A stretch of 12,715 nt of DNA, taken from the NCBI GenBank assembly GCA_900754955.1, contig CAAEEV010000137.1, positions 1 through 12,715 of the forward strand, read 5' to 3'. The notes beneath the pieces are model-generated. The model made no database searches, was not told where the DNA came from, and worked only from the letters and a program-made list of their open reading frames with translations. The DNA comes from Eggerthellaceae bacterium. GTDB taxonomy: Bacteria > Actinomycetota > Coriobacteriia > Coriobacteriales > Eggerthellaceae. The stretch's first letter is position 1, and each line of letters starts with the position of its first letter. This document shows, one piece after another, positions 1 through 6,864 of the stretch. The position numbers were made by a program, and so were the translations under genes.

Positions 1-504
1 ACTGCCACTAAGACGCTCAAGCAGCTGCGCAAAGCGAGCAAGCTCACCAACCGCGCCTTCCACAAGAACGGTCCGAAGAGCTACAAGCAGGGCCAGGGCG
101 CGCTCCTCAAGGTGCTGCACCGCAAGGGCGGTGAGGCCGTTTCGCGCGAACTCGTCGACGCGCTCGGCTTCGACCGCAGCGAGCTCAAGAACGTCGTGCG
201 CAAGGCCCAGCGCAACGGCTTCGTCACTATCGAGAACATCGAAGGCGAGCGCGCCTACACCGTGAAGCTCACCGACGAGGGCGAGAAGGTTGCCGAGAAG
301 CGCTGCGCCGCCCATGCCGAGACGGCCGACGCCATCCTCGCGACGCTGTCCGAGGAGGAGGTCGCCCAGCTCAACGCCATCACCGAGAAGATCATCCTCG
401 CCTGCAAGGATCAGGGCACCCACGGCAAGCGCCACGGCGGCAAGAAGTGCCACGGCCATCACGGTCATCGTCACGGCCACGGCAAGAAGTGCTGCCGTCG
501 TTAA
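1..504 (+). CDS. MarR-like winged-helix regulator with His/Cys-rich tail (5' end missing)
   Basis: The frame is open from base 1, so the gene begins before the window; the GTG at 112 is internal and not a convincing start. The 167 visible residues read as a winged-helix DNA-binding protein. A helix-turn-helix stretch (ELVDALGFDRSELKNVVRKA) is followed by a beta wing (GFVTIENIEGERAYTVKLT) and a MarR-type LTDEGEKVAEKR helix leading into a helical segment with LSEEEVAQLNAITEKI. The last 30 or so residues are a metal-binding-like tail with eight His and three Cys, ending KKCCRR. In the MarR family the C-terminal helix forms the dimer; a His/Cys tail suggests metal sensing or storage, which is inference. 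The gene is followed by a strong hairpin terminator, so it looks transcriptionally separate from what follows. The exact family is not certain. Confidence 0.75.
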   Translation, partial: TATKTLKQLRKASKLTNRAFHKNGPKSYKQGQGALLKVLHRKGGEAVSRELVDALGFDRSELKNVVRKAQRNGFVTIENIEGERAYTVKLTDEGEKVAEKRCAAHAETADAILATLSEEEVAQLNAITEKIILACKDQGTHGKRHGGKKCHGHHGHRHGHGKKCCRR

Positions 505-550
505 GCGCGTCCAGGGGTGCTCGATGTCGAGCGCGCCGATAGCGTGAAGA

Positions 551-580
551 AAGGAGCCTCGCCGCACGGCGGGGCTCCTT
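551..580. terminator. Strong hairpin, probable bidirectional terminator
   Basis: Arms 551-563 and 568-580 pair over 13 positions (one G-T wobble) around a GCAC loop. On the plus strand it closes the winged-helix gene 47 bases after its stop; on the minus strand it could end the LuxR transcript. The following plus-strand bases are only weakly T-rich (CTTCTGTAG). Between 581 and 724 there is no gene, only GC-rich sequence with a minor 8-bp inverted repeat (603-610 with 632-639). Confidence 0.75.
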
Positions 581-724
581 CTGTAGGGAGGCATTTCCGG
601 GCGTCGTGCGGGGCAGCGGCTTGGATTCGCTCGCACGACTCGCGCGCTCGCCGCTAGCGCCCGCTGCACGCTCGCCGTGCCTGTGCGCCCCCTCCGCACG
701 CGCCCGCCCCCCGCCGACTCGCCG

Positions 725-1003
725 CTACGAGGCGTACTGCTTGATGTAGTCGATGATCTCCTGGCGCGAGTGCATGCCCGTCTTCGCATAGATGCGCTTG
801 ATGTGCTCGTGCGCCGTGCTCTGCGTGATGTAGAGCTCCTCGGCAACCTTCTTCTGCGTGAAGCCGAGCGCGTACAGTGCGAGCACCTCAACCTCGCGCT
901 CCGAAAGCAGGAACTGCTTTCCCATGATCTCGGCGGAGTGCTTCATGCTGGTCTGCCTCAGGCTTGCCAGATCGGTTTCCTGATCGAGTCCCATGATGTG
1001 CAT
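725..1003 (-). CDS. LuxR/GerE DNA-binding half, possibly re-initiated
   Basis: This piece starts at ATG 1003 (or ATG 994) and encodes 92 residues containing a complete GerE-type helix-turn-helix. It begins LSEREVEVLALYALGFTQKK, continues with a recognition-helix stretch (QSTAHEHIKRIYAKTGMHSR) and ends DYIKQYAS. A weak GGGA lies six bases before ATG 1003, so re-initiation after the TAG would give a soluble, single-domain regulator similar in size to free-standing GerE proteins. It is in the same frame as the membrane half and 96 bases beyond the TAG. Whether it is expressed on its own is not known; the simplest view is that it is the C-terminal part of the disrupted gene. Confidence 0.6.
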   Translation of the reverse strand: MHIMGLDQETDLASLRQTSMKHSAEIMGKQFLLSEREVEVLALYALGFTQKKVAEELYITQSTAHEHIKRIYAKTGMHSRQEIIDYIKQYAS

Positions 1004-1099
1004 GACGGTTCCCGAAGCGACCGCGTCCTTCTGCGCCGCTCCGCTTTCCGCGCGCGCGACGTGCTTGCGCTCGATGGCGAGGAACAGGCCGAGCGTCGC

Positions 1100-1102
1100 C
1101 TA
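1100..1102 (-). other. In-frame amber codon in helix 12 of the LuxR gene
   Basis: The minus-strand codons around it are CTC TCA ACG TAG GCG ACG CTC. One base change from TTG (Leu), TCG (Ser) or TGG (Trp), all acceptable in a membrane helix, would create it. Confidence 0.85.
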
Positions 1103-2272
1103 CGTTGAGAGAACAACCAAGCCTGCCGTAATCGCTATGGCGAACGCGGGGTTTCCAACGAGGCCGGTGGTGACGAGAAACACCGTGCGCGTGAGCGAGC
1201 GCGCGCCGAGCCAAACGAACCACCCTGCCAGCGCGTAGTAGTACGCGTCACGCCATCCGAAGCTCATGAACGCGATGACGATGTGCCATGCTAGCCCCAC
1301 CATGAGCGCGTTGAGCGTCGTTGTGAACAGCGCCCCGACTTCCAGCATGTCGGGGAAAGCAGCGTAGAAAACCAACGCCAGGCAGGCGAGCGCCTCAAGG
1401 ATGATGAAGAAGCCGACCGGCATGATCGATCGGTGCTTCCCCACGGTCAGCACGATGGCGGCGATGGAGAGCGCAACAGTCAGCAGCGCATAGCCGATGC
1501 GCGTGATGAGGCCGAGGGGGATCGCATCGCCGTCGGGGTAGCCGCGCAGAAAGCCCGAAACCACCCCGAGAAGCCCGATGCTCACCGCCATGGCCACGAG
1601 CAGCTGCCTGCTCTTGAGGGTGTCCTCGTCAAAGCCGGGAAACGCCTTTTCGGCGGTTAGCTGATCCTTGCTGTAGGGGGTCGTGCGCCGATACGAGATC
1701 CGCTTGCAGGGGAACTGGGCGAGCGCAAGCAGGCCGGCGACGATCGATCCGACAGCGGGTCCCATGAGCGCGGTGGCGAACAGTATGAACTCGCTGAGGA
1801 TGAGCGCGCTGAACACGTACGCCACGGTTACGACGGTGCCCGTTCCGCGAAGGCGGCGCAACCAGTAGAACATCGAACTCGACGCCGACAACATACAAAT
1901 GGCGCTCAGGGTGAGATGCGACGCGACGTTGTGCACGTCGAAAAGGTGCAGCAGGCCGATGCTGCTTGCCGAAAGCATCTCAACGACGAAGCTGACGGCG
2001 GCGATGCGGCTCACCCATGCTTTGGGAATGACCTTGCGGGATTCGGCGATGATGGCGAAGGGGATGAGCAGCACAACGAGGGCGAGAAGCGTGGCACCGT
2101 CGGTGAAGAGGCCTTCGTCGCTTGAGCGGTAGCTGCTGTACGACGAGGCGATGAGCCCCGTGCGTGCGACGGCGATGCCGACGATGAGAGGGGCGAGTGC
2201 GCGAACGGCGGCAATGACGCTGCGGCACGTGCGGCTTTCGTCAGCCGCCTCTACGGATTCCCTTTCGGCCAT
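1100..2272 (-). CDS. Membrane-sensor half of the interrupted LuxR regulator
   Basis: The ATG at 2272 follows an AAGGGGG ribosome-binding site, and the frame gives 390 residues to the TAG. About eleven complete hydrophobic helices are visible, six before and five after a charged loop around residues 190-225 (KRISYRRTTPYSKDQL). A twelfth is cut in half. Without the downstream part this product has no DNA-binding domain, so as an isolated protein it would at most be a membrane sensor lacking its output. In this family the membrane part is thought to sense small molecules, but no ligand has been derived from the sequence. It is transcribed divergently from the NifU-like gene and has a good sigma70-type promoter at 2340-2367. 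Confidence 0.65.
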   Translation of the reverse strand: MAERESVEAADESRTCRSVIAAVRALAPLIVGIAVARTGLIASSYSSYRSSDEGLFTDGATLLALVVLLIPFAIIAESRKVIPKAWVSRIAAVSFVVEMLSASSIGLLHLFDVHNVASHLTLSAICMLSASSSMFYWLRRLRGTGTVVTVAYVFSALILSEFILFATALMGPAVGSIVAGLLALAQFPCKRISYRRTTPYSKDQLTAEKAFPGFDEDTLKSRQLLVAMAVSIGLLGVVSGFLRGYPDGDAIPLGLITRIGYALLTVALSIAAIVLTVGKHRSIMPVGFFIILEALACLALVFYAAFPDMLEVGALFTTTLNALMVGLAWHIVIAFMSFGWRDAYYYALAGWFVWLGARSLTRTVFLVTTGLVGNPAFAIAITAGLVVLST

Positions 2273-2310
2273 GCCGCCCCCTTTCGCTGCTCGACCTGCA
2301 ACGTTTCGAC

Positions 2311-2330
2311 ATTACCCTCAAAGAGGTGAC
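2311..2330 (+). promoter_or_regulatory. Candidate operator, copy 1 (LuxR / NifU-like intergenic region)
   Basis: The core is TACCCTCAAAGAGGTGAC at 2313-2330, containing the short palindrome CCTC-AAA-GAGG. Seventeen of 18 bases recur on the minus strand at 7125-7108, and a weaker copy is at 7155-7174. It lies about 40 bases upstream of the LuxR ATG and about 150 bases upstream of the NifU-like start. The binding protein is unknown; the LuxR protein itself is the obvious candidate. Confidence 0.5.
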
Positions 2331-2339
2331 GCTTTTTTC

Positions 2340-2367
2340 AGTATATGCGAGAAGATGAATCTGTCGA
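2340..2367 (-). promoter_or_regulatory. Sigma70-type promoter for the LuxR gene
   Basis: On the minus strand TCGACA (2367-2362) and TATACT (2345-2340) match the -35 and -10 consensus at five of six positions each, with a 16-base spacer. The predicted transcript would start near 2333, about 60 bases before the ATG at 2272. The shared operator-like motif lies just downstream of that start, a position where a bound protein would block transcription. Confidence 0.55.
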
Positions 2368-2476
2368 ATGATAAAGAAATCGACCAAGCGGCTTTTCGGA
2401 GGAGGAGTCGCATGCGGTACGCGCAGGACGGCGATTGCCGTGGAGCGCGCACAGGTCGTGCGGAAGGGAGGATGCC

Positions 2477-3109
2477 GTGCTTCAGGAGAAGGCGACGATC
2501 GACGCGAAGGAGCAGGAGGTTCCGCGCCGTCCGGTGATCCGGACGAAGGACGTGTTTCAGACCAACGTTGACGACGGAGTGGTCGGGTATTCCGACAAGT
2601 TGCTGAGCGTGGTGGCTCATTTCAGGAACAACGGAGCCCCCGAGGGGTTCAACGCCCAGAGCATGGCCGGCAAGTCGAAGAAGGGGGCGGTGGCGCTGCG
2701 TCTGTTCGCCGTCATCGACCCTGACACCAACACGTTTGAGCGCGTCGGCTTCAAGGCTCGCGGCTGCCTTGCGATGACAGCATGCGCGAGCATGATCTGC
2801 ATGATGCTGGAAGGGCGTTCGTTGGAAGAGGCGCTTTCCATCACGCCTGAGGCGCTGGCGGCCGAGCTTGACGGCGTTCCCGCCGGCAAGGGAAACACCA
2901 CGGTGTTCGCCGTCGAGGCGGTGCACGCGCTTGTGGGGGATTACCTCATTCGTCAGGGAGCCTCGGTGTCCGACCTCGACCGCGTGGTGCCGTGCGATCA
3001 GGACTCGACGGCGTGCCTCATGTGCGAGCATTGCTCGCTGAGGTCGGCGCGTGTCGACTTGGCGGTCGATGAGGCCGTGGCGAAGGCGAAAGCGGGTGGT
3101 CGAGCATGA
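2477..3109 (+). CDS. NifU/IscU-like protein with divergent cysteines
   Basis: The GTG at 2477 is chosen because AAGGGAGG (2464-2471) sits five bases before it; the upstream TTG at 2435 has no such site. The 210-residue product resembles the NifU N-terminal/IscU fold. YSDKLLSVVAHFRN matches the family's start, FERVGFKARGCLAMTACASM matches the central loop around the second ligand cysteine (Cys97 here), and LEGRSLEEALSIT matches the following helix. IscU binds its cluster through three cysteines and an Asp. Here the first (usually GAPACGD) appears as GKSKKGA and the third (usually HCS) as GNTT, so only the middle one is clearly kept. There are extra cysteines at 103 and 108, and a C-terminal group C173-x6-C180-x2-C183-x2-C186 that looks like a metal or cluster site. 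It may serve Fe-S or cofactor delivery for the oxidoreductases nearby, which is inference. Its stop overlaps the next gene's start. Confidence 0.7.
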   Translation: MLQEKATIDAKEQEVPRRPVIRTKDVFQTNVDDGVVGYSDKLLSVVAHFRNNGAPEGFNAQSMAGKSKKGAVALRLFAVIDPDTNTFERVGFKARGCLAMTACASMICMMLEGRSLEEALSITPEALAAELDGVPAGKGNTTVFAVEAVHALVGDYLIRQGASVSDLDRVVPCDQDSTACLMCEHCSLRSARVDLAVDEAVAKAKAGGRA

Positions 3110-4416
3110 TGGCGCGCGCTGACGAGCTGATGACGCCTGGCGCTGCGGGCGCCGCTGAAGCGTTGGCGGATGAAAATTCAGCGGGCGCCGCGGAAGCGCG
3201 TCAGGCCGCAGAGCCTGCGGGCGCCAGTGGCGCGGAAGCTCAAGGCGCTCCATCGGACGAGTCGACAGCGCCTGGGGCAGACGCTTCGAGCGACGAGGGC
3301 GACCTCGAGGTGAGCGAACGCGAACTTGCTGAGAACAACGCGCTTGCCCGCGTATTCGATGACGTGCGCGCCCAGTCGCGCGACGGGCACCTCGTCATGC
3401 CTGCGGAATGGCAGGAGCGCGGGTTTGTGCCCGAGCACATGGCTCCAGAAGAGTTCGAGACGTTCGTGCTCGAATACTGGAACGCGGTGCAGCACGATCT
3501 TGCGGAGCAAGCAGGTCAAGCGCCAACAGAAGGAGAGCCGTGTGCGCACTCCGGCGAAGGCGCGGAAGGCCGCCAGTCCTCGCTCGGCAGGGATGCCGCG
3601 TCGCCAACAGCGCGCCCGCGGCAGAGCAGCGTTGCGAGCAGCCGCATCAGCGAGGTGGGCGTGCCTCCGTTCCTGAGAGGCGCGCAGGCAAACGCGTCGG
3701 AAGAGGTTGCCGAGAGCGGTTCCGCCGCCGCGCGATCCGACGCCGCGTCTGAGGCGGCCGGGCAAGCGGGCGCCGTCTCGCGAAACGCGGCGGCACCCTC
3801 CCGCGCGGCTACAGGCGCAGCGGAAAACGCGGCGGCACCCTCCCGCGCGGCTGCCGCTGCGCCCGAGAACGCCGCGCCGCCCGCTGTCGAGCAGGAGACG
3901 AACGCTCCCGCGCTTGCTCCGTCCGATTTCGAAGGCCTGCGCCTGCCCGAGGGCTATCGGCTCGTCGAGCTGGAAGGGGAGTGGGTTCTCGTTCCCTATG
4001 AGGACGCCGATCAGGTCGAGCTTCCCGTCGACTGCGATGACGTCGTGGTTCTGGAAGGCAAGCAGGGCCGCTATCTGTACGATCGCACCTGCATGACGGA
4101 TGCGTACGCCCACTGGGCGTTTCTCGCCGCCGAAGACGATGATGCGGTGACGTTCGTCGATTGCGTGCGTGAGGAGTCGCGCACCTATCCGCGCCCCATG
4201 CCCATCGAAACGCTCGAGAACGATCCGTTCCGCTTCTCTGACGAGCGCATATTCCGCATTTGGGACGAGGTGCGCATGTCGGGCGATTACCCCGACATCC
4301 AGCAGACCATCGCCTCGAACGGCGACATCTTCTTCTATTCGACGCGCTATCTTGCGCCCGAATACGCTTCCTCCCTTGCGGAGTGGGCTGCGGTCGAGCG
4401 CCTGCGCAACGTGTAA
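3106..4416 (+). CDS. Unknown protein with Ala-rich linker, coupled to the NifU-like gene
   Basis: I do not recognise this 436-residue protein. Its ATG overlaps the TGA of the NifU-like gene (ATGA), implying translational coupling and a shared job. Three parts can be seen. Residues 1-70 are Ala/Glu/Ser-rich and probably disordered. Residues about 75-135 form a small acidic, helical domain with aromatic residues (MPAEWQERGFVPEHM, FETFVLEYWNAVQHDL). Residues 140-270 are a long Ala/Ser/Pro-rich low-complexity linker with tandem repeats. Residues about 270-436 form a compact C-terminal domain (LPEGYRLVELEGEWVLVPYE, YLYDRTCMTDAYAHWAFLAA, IFRIWDEVRMSGDYPDI). There is no signal peptide or membrane helix, so a cytoplasmic protein is expected. 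An adaptor or partner of the NifU-like protein is possible, but this is context only. Confidence 0.65.
   Translation: MMARADELMTPGAAGAAEALADENSAGAAEARQAAEPAGASGAEAQGAPSDESTAPGADASSDEGDLEVSERELAENNALARVFDDVRAQSRDGHLVMPAEWQERGFVPEHMAPEEFETFVLEYWNAVQHDLAEQAGQAPTEGEPCAHSGEGAEGRQSSLGRDAASPTARPRQSSVASSRISEVGVPPFLRGAQANASEEVAESGSAAARSDAASEAAGQAGAVSRNAAAPSRAATGAAENAAAPSRAAAAAPENAAPPAVEQETNAPALAPSDFEGLRLPEGYRLVELEGEWVLVPYEDADQVELPVDCDDVVVLEGKQGRYLYDRTCMTDAYAHWAFLAAEDDDAVTFVDCVREESRTYPRPMPIETLENDPFRFSDERIFRIWDEVRMSGDYPDIQQTIASNGDIFFYSTRYLAPEYASSLAEWAAVERLRNV
3783..3852 (+). repeat. In-frame tandem repeat in the Ala-rich linker
   Basis: A 28-base stretch (3783-3810) is repeated exactly at 3825-3852, an offset of 42 bases or 14 codons. 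It encodes two copies of NAAAPSRAA, with a degenerate third (ENAAPPAVE) following. The multiple-of-three period keeps the frame, so linker length can vary without breaking the protein. Confidence 0.85.
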
Positions 4417-4485
4417 GCCCGCCAGAGGCTGCGGTCGAGCGCCCGTGCAACGCGTGTGGCGCGCGCAACACGCGTCCGCCAGAGG
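4386..4485 (+). repeat. Partial duplication of the preceding gene's 3' end
   Basis: The 17 bases GGCTGCGGTCGAGCGCC at 4386-4402, inside the end of the 436-residue gene, recur at 4427-4443 after its stop. The CGCCAGAGG that follows the first copy (4420-4428) recurs at 4477-4485. The second unit differs by a short GC-rich insert holding an inverted repeat (4450-4457 with 4468-4475). Confidence 0.7.
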
Positions 4486-4520
4486 GGGGCTGCCTCCATC
4501 AGAGGAGGCAGCCCCCCTCT
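4481..4520 (+). terminator. Hairpin after the NifU-like/unknown gene pair
   Basis: Arms 4481-4497 and 4504-4520 are perfectly complementary over 17 bases with a six-base loop. It lies 64 bases after the stop at 4416. It lacks a T tract on the plus strand, so it may act as a transcript-end stabiliser as much as an intrinsic terminator. Confidence 0.7.
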
Positions 4521-4564
4521 CCGTTCACCCCCGCCGCTCCCTGCAGCTTCTTCGCGCAAACAGA

Positions 4565-4607
4565 AAAGAGCCCGCCTGCATCAAGGAGCGATGCAGGCGG
4601 GCTCTTT
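4565..4607. terminator. Bidirectional terminator between convergent genes
   Basis: Arms 4565-4581 and 4591-4607 pair perfectly over 17 bases with a nine-base loop. The hairpin is followed by T-rich bases on both strands (CTCTTTCG on plus, CTCTTTTCTG on minus), so it can end both the AOR transcript and any plus-strand read-through. Confidence 0.85.
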
Positions 4608-4611
4608 CGTT

Positions 4612-4653
4612 GAGCGGTGCCGCCCCAAGGGGAGGGAACGGGCGGCACCGCTC
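4612..4653 (-). terminator. Hairpin immediately after the AOR gene
   Basis: Arms 4612-4625 and 4640-4653 pair over 14 bases with a 14-base loop, 19 bases beyond the AOR stop on the minus strand. There is no T tract directly after it; together with the 4565-4607 hairpin it forms a double barrier. Confidence 0.6.
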
Positions 4654-4672
4654 CAACAACATGCCGTACTGA

Positions 4673-6826
4673 CTAGGGCAGCAGGCTCAGGCTTTGCAGC
4701 TCCTCCTTCACATCGGGCATGTCGTAGTAATCAAGGCAGTCGGCCGTGGGGCAGCCGAGCTCTTCGTCCCAGCCGAACGTGCGGTACAGCATGGTCAGGC
4801 CGGTTTGGAAGTCCTCGCGCTCCATCTTGTCGGTGCCTTCGGTGAAAGGCTGCTTGTCGGGGTCCTTGTCGTAGGGCCAGGCGGTCATGACGTCGTGCAC
4901 GTGGCGGAAGTCGTTGCAGCCCATCTGACCGTCTTCGCCCACCATGCCGCGCACAGTGGCGGCGCGCTGCAGCGTCATGATCTTGGCAGCCGCCTTGTAG
5001 AGGTCGTCGGTGGACACCTGCTCGCCGGTCACGGCCGTGAAGAACTTCGCCTCGAGGTCGAGGTCACCGCGGTAGTCGCGCGCCTTCGTGGGGCTCATGG
5101 TCATCGGCCACACCCAATTGCACACCGTGAGCGAGTCATGCAGCACGTCGGTGACGATAGACCACCAGCAGTAGTTGGCCTTGTGCTCGTTCATGGGCGT
5201 GTAGTTCTTGTCGGGGTCGAGCGCGTCCTCGCCGCCCCACAGCTCGGCTGCGATCTGCTTCTTCAGATCGACCGGCAGGCCGCAGTTGTGCAGGTTCTCA
5301 TGCGAGTGGATCATCGGGTCGCGATTGAAGATCATGTTGAGCAGACCGCCGACCTGCGCCTGGCTCTCAATGGCGTGGTGCACCGGCCAGCCGCGGTAGT
5401 TGATGAGGCAGCTTGCCGTGGTGTCGAACCATGCCATGTCATCCCAGCGCTCGCACCACACGAGCGGGCCGTAGCCGAGGTATGCCATCTCGTTGTCGTT
5501 CTGCGCGATGTGGCGCAGCAGCTTCGGCATGATGGTGGGATCGTTGTTCTTGAATGCGTCCCAGTCGAACATCGCGTATTCCTCAGGCGGCAGCACGCGC
5601 TGGAAGATACCGTCGTGCACACAGTGGGCGATGTCGCGGTACAGCTGCGCGTAGTTGCACCACAGGCCCAGGTCATCCACCGTGCTGCCGATAACCTGAT
5701 CCCAGATCAGCGCGTCCTCGGTGCTCGCTTTCACGGTGGTGTTCTCGCCCAGGATCTTGATCATGTAGTTGCTGAACGGGAAGTTGGGCACGCAGGTGTT
5801 GCCGGTGATCTCGTAGCCGCCGTTTTTCTTGCTGTTGGGCACGCGCATGTCCGAATAGCAGTGGATCGGGCAGCTGTGGCAGCCGTCGAGCTTGATCGTG
5901 TACTTCTCCGCCTCGGGGCCCTCGTCCTTGGTCGTCTTCATCGTGCGGTAGCCGACGGTGTTGAGCTCGCCCGGCTTCGGCTCGCCCGTCTCGATGGGCT
6001 CACCTTCCGCATCGGCCCAGTACAGGCCCTTGCGCGCGGTCCAACGGGAGCCCTTGTCGTAGAACTCGGCCCACTCCTGCTGGGTGGAGGGCACCACGTG
6101 GTTGTTGTTCGCGCCGATAATGTCGCGCAGCATGTAGTCGGACAGGTCGGCCACGGCCTGCGGATCGGCCACGTTCACGCTGCCGTTGCCCTCGACGACG
6201 AGCGCCTTGAGCTTCTTCGAGCCGAACAGCGTGCCCAGGCCGGCGCCTGCCGAGTGGTTGCGCGAGTTGATGACGCAGGCGTAGGGCAGCAGGTTCTCGC
6301 CGGCGGGGCCGATGGAGGCCACGCAAGCGCGGGTGCCCTCGATGCGGTTGAGCGCCTCAGCGGTTGCGCGGGTGCCCATGCCCCAGACGAAGCTCGCATC
6401 TTTAATCTGCACGTCGGCATCTTTGATGTTGAGGTAGACGGGATGGTCCGACTGGCCCTCGATGATAATCGCATCGTAGCCCGCCTGCTTGATGTTGGCG
6501 CCGAGCATGCCGCCGGTGTGCGCGTCGACGGGCAGGTGGTCCTTCGTGTACGTGGACAGGAAGGTGATCGTGGTGCGGCCTGCCAGCGGCACGCCCGATG
6601 CCGTCAGCGGCCCCACGGCGAACACGATCTTCGATTCAGGTGCGAGCGGATCGGTGCCCGCGGGAACCTCGTCGTAGATGATCTTGTTGGCGATGCCCAT
6701 GCCGCCGATGTAATCCTTATAAGGATCGGTCGACTCAGTGGTGATGTCTCCTGTCGTCAGATTGACGCGCAGGATGGTGCCCGTCCAGCCATACGACTTG
6801 TTCGGATCTTTGGTTGCGTCAGCCAT
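4673..6826 (-). CDS. ydhV: YdhV-like aldehyde ferredoxin oxidoreductase family protein
   Basis: The ATG at 6826 follows GGAGT with suitable spacing. The frame stays open much further upstream, but only antisense to other genes. The 717-residue product is a full-length AOR family enzyme. An N-terminal pterin-binding domain (GWTGTILRVNLTTGDI, YDEVPAGTDPLAPE, QAGYDAIIIEG) is followed by the C-terminal domains. The [4Fe-4S] ligands are C316-x2-C319-x3-C323 and a fourth at C569 (DSLTVCNW). Many stretches match E. coli YdhV as I recall it (GANNNHVVPST, RWTARKGL, NWVWPMT, FTEGTDKM), and the length is close to its 700 residues. YdhV is reported to carry a bis-molybdopterin molybdenum cofactor, whereas most AORs use tungsten; its physiological substrate is unsettled. 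There is no signal peptide, so it should be cytoplasmic. It is divergent from its presumed ferredoxin partner. Molybdenum versus tungsten cannot be told from sequence. Confidence 0.9.
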   Translation of the reverse strand: MADATKDPNKSYGWTGTILRVNLTTGDITTESTDPYKDYIGGMGIANKIIYDEVPAGTDPLAPESKIVFAVGPLTASGVPLAGRTTITFLSTYTKDHLPVDAHTGGMLGANIKQAGYDAIIIEGQSDHPVYLNIKDADVQIKDASFVWGMGTRATAEALNRIEGTRACVASIGPAGENLLPYACVINSRNHSAGAGLGTLFGSKKLKALVVEGNGSVNVADPQAVADLSDYMLRDIIGANNNHVVPSTQQEWAEFYDKGSRWTARKGLYWADAEGEPIETGEPKPGELNTVGYRTMKTTKDEGPEAEKYTIKLDGCHSCPIHCYSDMRVPNSKKNGGYEITGNTCVPNFPFSNYMIKILGENTTVKASTEDALIWDQVIGSTVDDLGLWCNYAQLYRDIAHCVHDGIFQRVLPPEEYAMFDWDAFKNNDPTIMPKLLRHIAQNDNEMAYLGYGPLVWCERWDDMAWFDTTASCLINYRGWPVHHAIESQAQVGGLLNMIFNRDPMIHSHENLHNCGLPVDLKKQIAAELWGGEDALDPDKNYTPMNEHKANYCWWSIVTDVLHDSLTVCNWVWPMTMSPTKARDYRGDLDLEAKFFTAVTGEQVSTDDLYKAAAKIMTLQRAATVRGMVGEDGQMGCNDFRHVHDVMTAWPYDKDPDKQPFTEGTDKMEREDFQTGLTMLYRTFGWDEELGCPTADCLDYYDMPDVKEELQSLSLLP

Positions 6827-6864
6827 GTTCGTTACTCCAAATCTCTTTGTGTACGAGCGTTGCG

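Larger units (their letters stand above)
725..2272 (-). pseudogene. Membrane LuxR-family regulator interrupted by an in-frame TAG
   Basis: Bases 2272 to 725 on the minus strand form one reading frame broken only by a TAG at 1102-1100. Read through, it would give a protein of about 515 residues: twelve hydrophobic helices in a 6+6 arrangement with a charged central loop, then a linker and a C-terminal GerE/LuxR helix-turn-helix. That architecture is typical of the very numerous membrane LuxR regulators of Eggerthellaceae. The stop falls inside helix 12, between GLVVLST and ATLGLFLAIERKHV, and both sides remain in frame and family-like. This looks like a recent nonsense mutation, not decay. TAG is also the natural stop of several neighbours here (the gene's own end, the AOR gene, the ydhY-like gene, nrfD), so general recoding is unlikely. 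Alternatives are a sequencing error or expression as two polypeptides. Confidence 0.7.

Noticed and set aside
1100..1102. TAG read as pyrrolysine or another sense codon
   Set aside because: Four genes in the window, including the LuxR frame's own end, use TAG as their natural stop, no pyl genes are in view, and a membrane helix of a regulator is not a known site for pyrrolysine.
2435..2476. Upstream TTG start adding 14 residues to the NifU-like protein
   Set aside because: There is no ribosome-binding site before it, while GTG 2477 has AAGGGAGG at ideal spacing, and the added residues do not resemble the family.
4417..4672. Clustered inverted repeats as a CRISPR array or transposon end
   Set aside because: The three hairpins differ in sequence, lack regular spacers and sit between convergent genes, which is the expected place for terminators.
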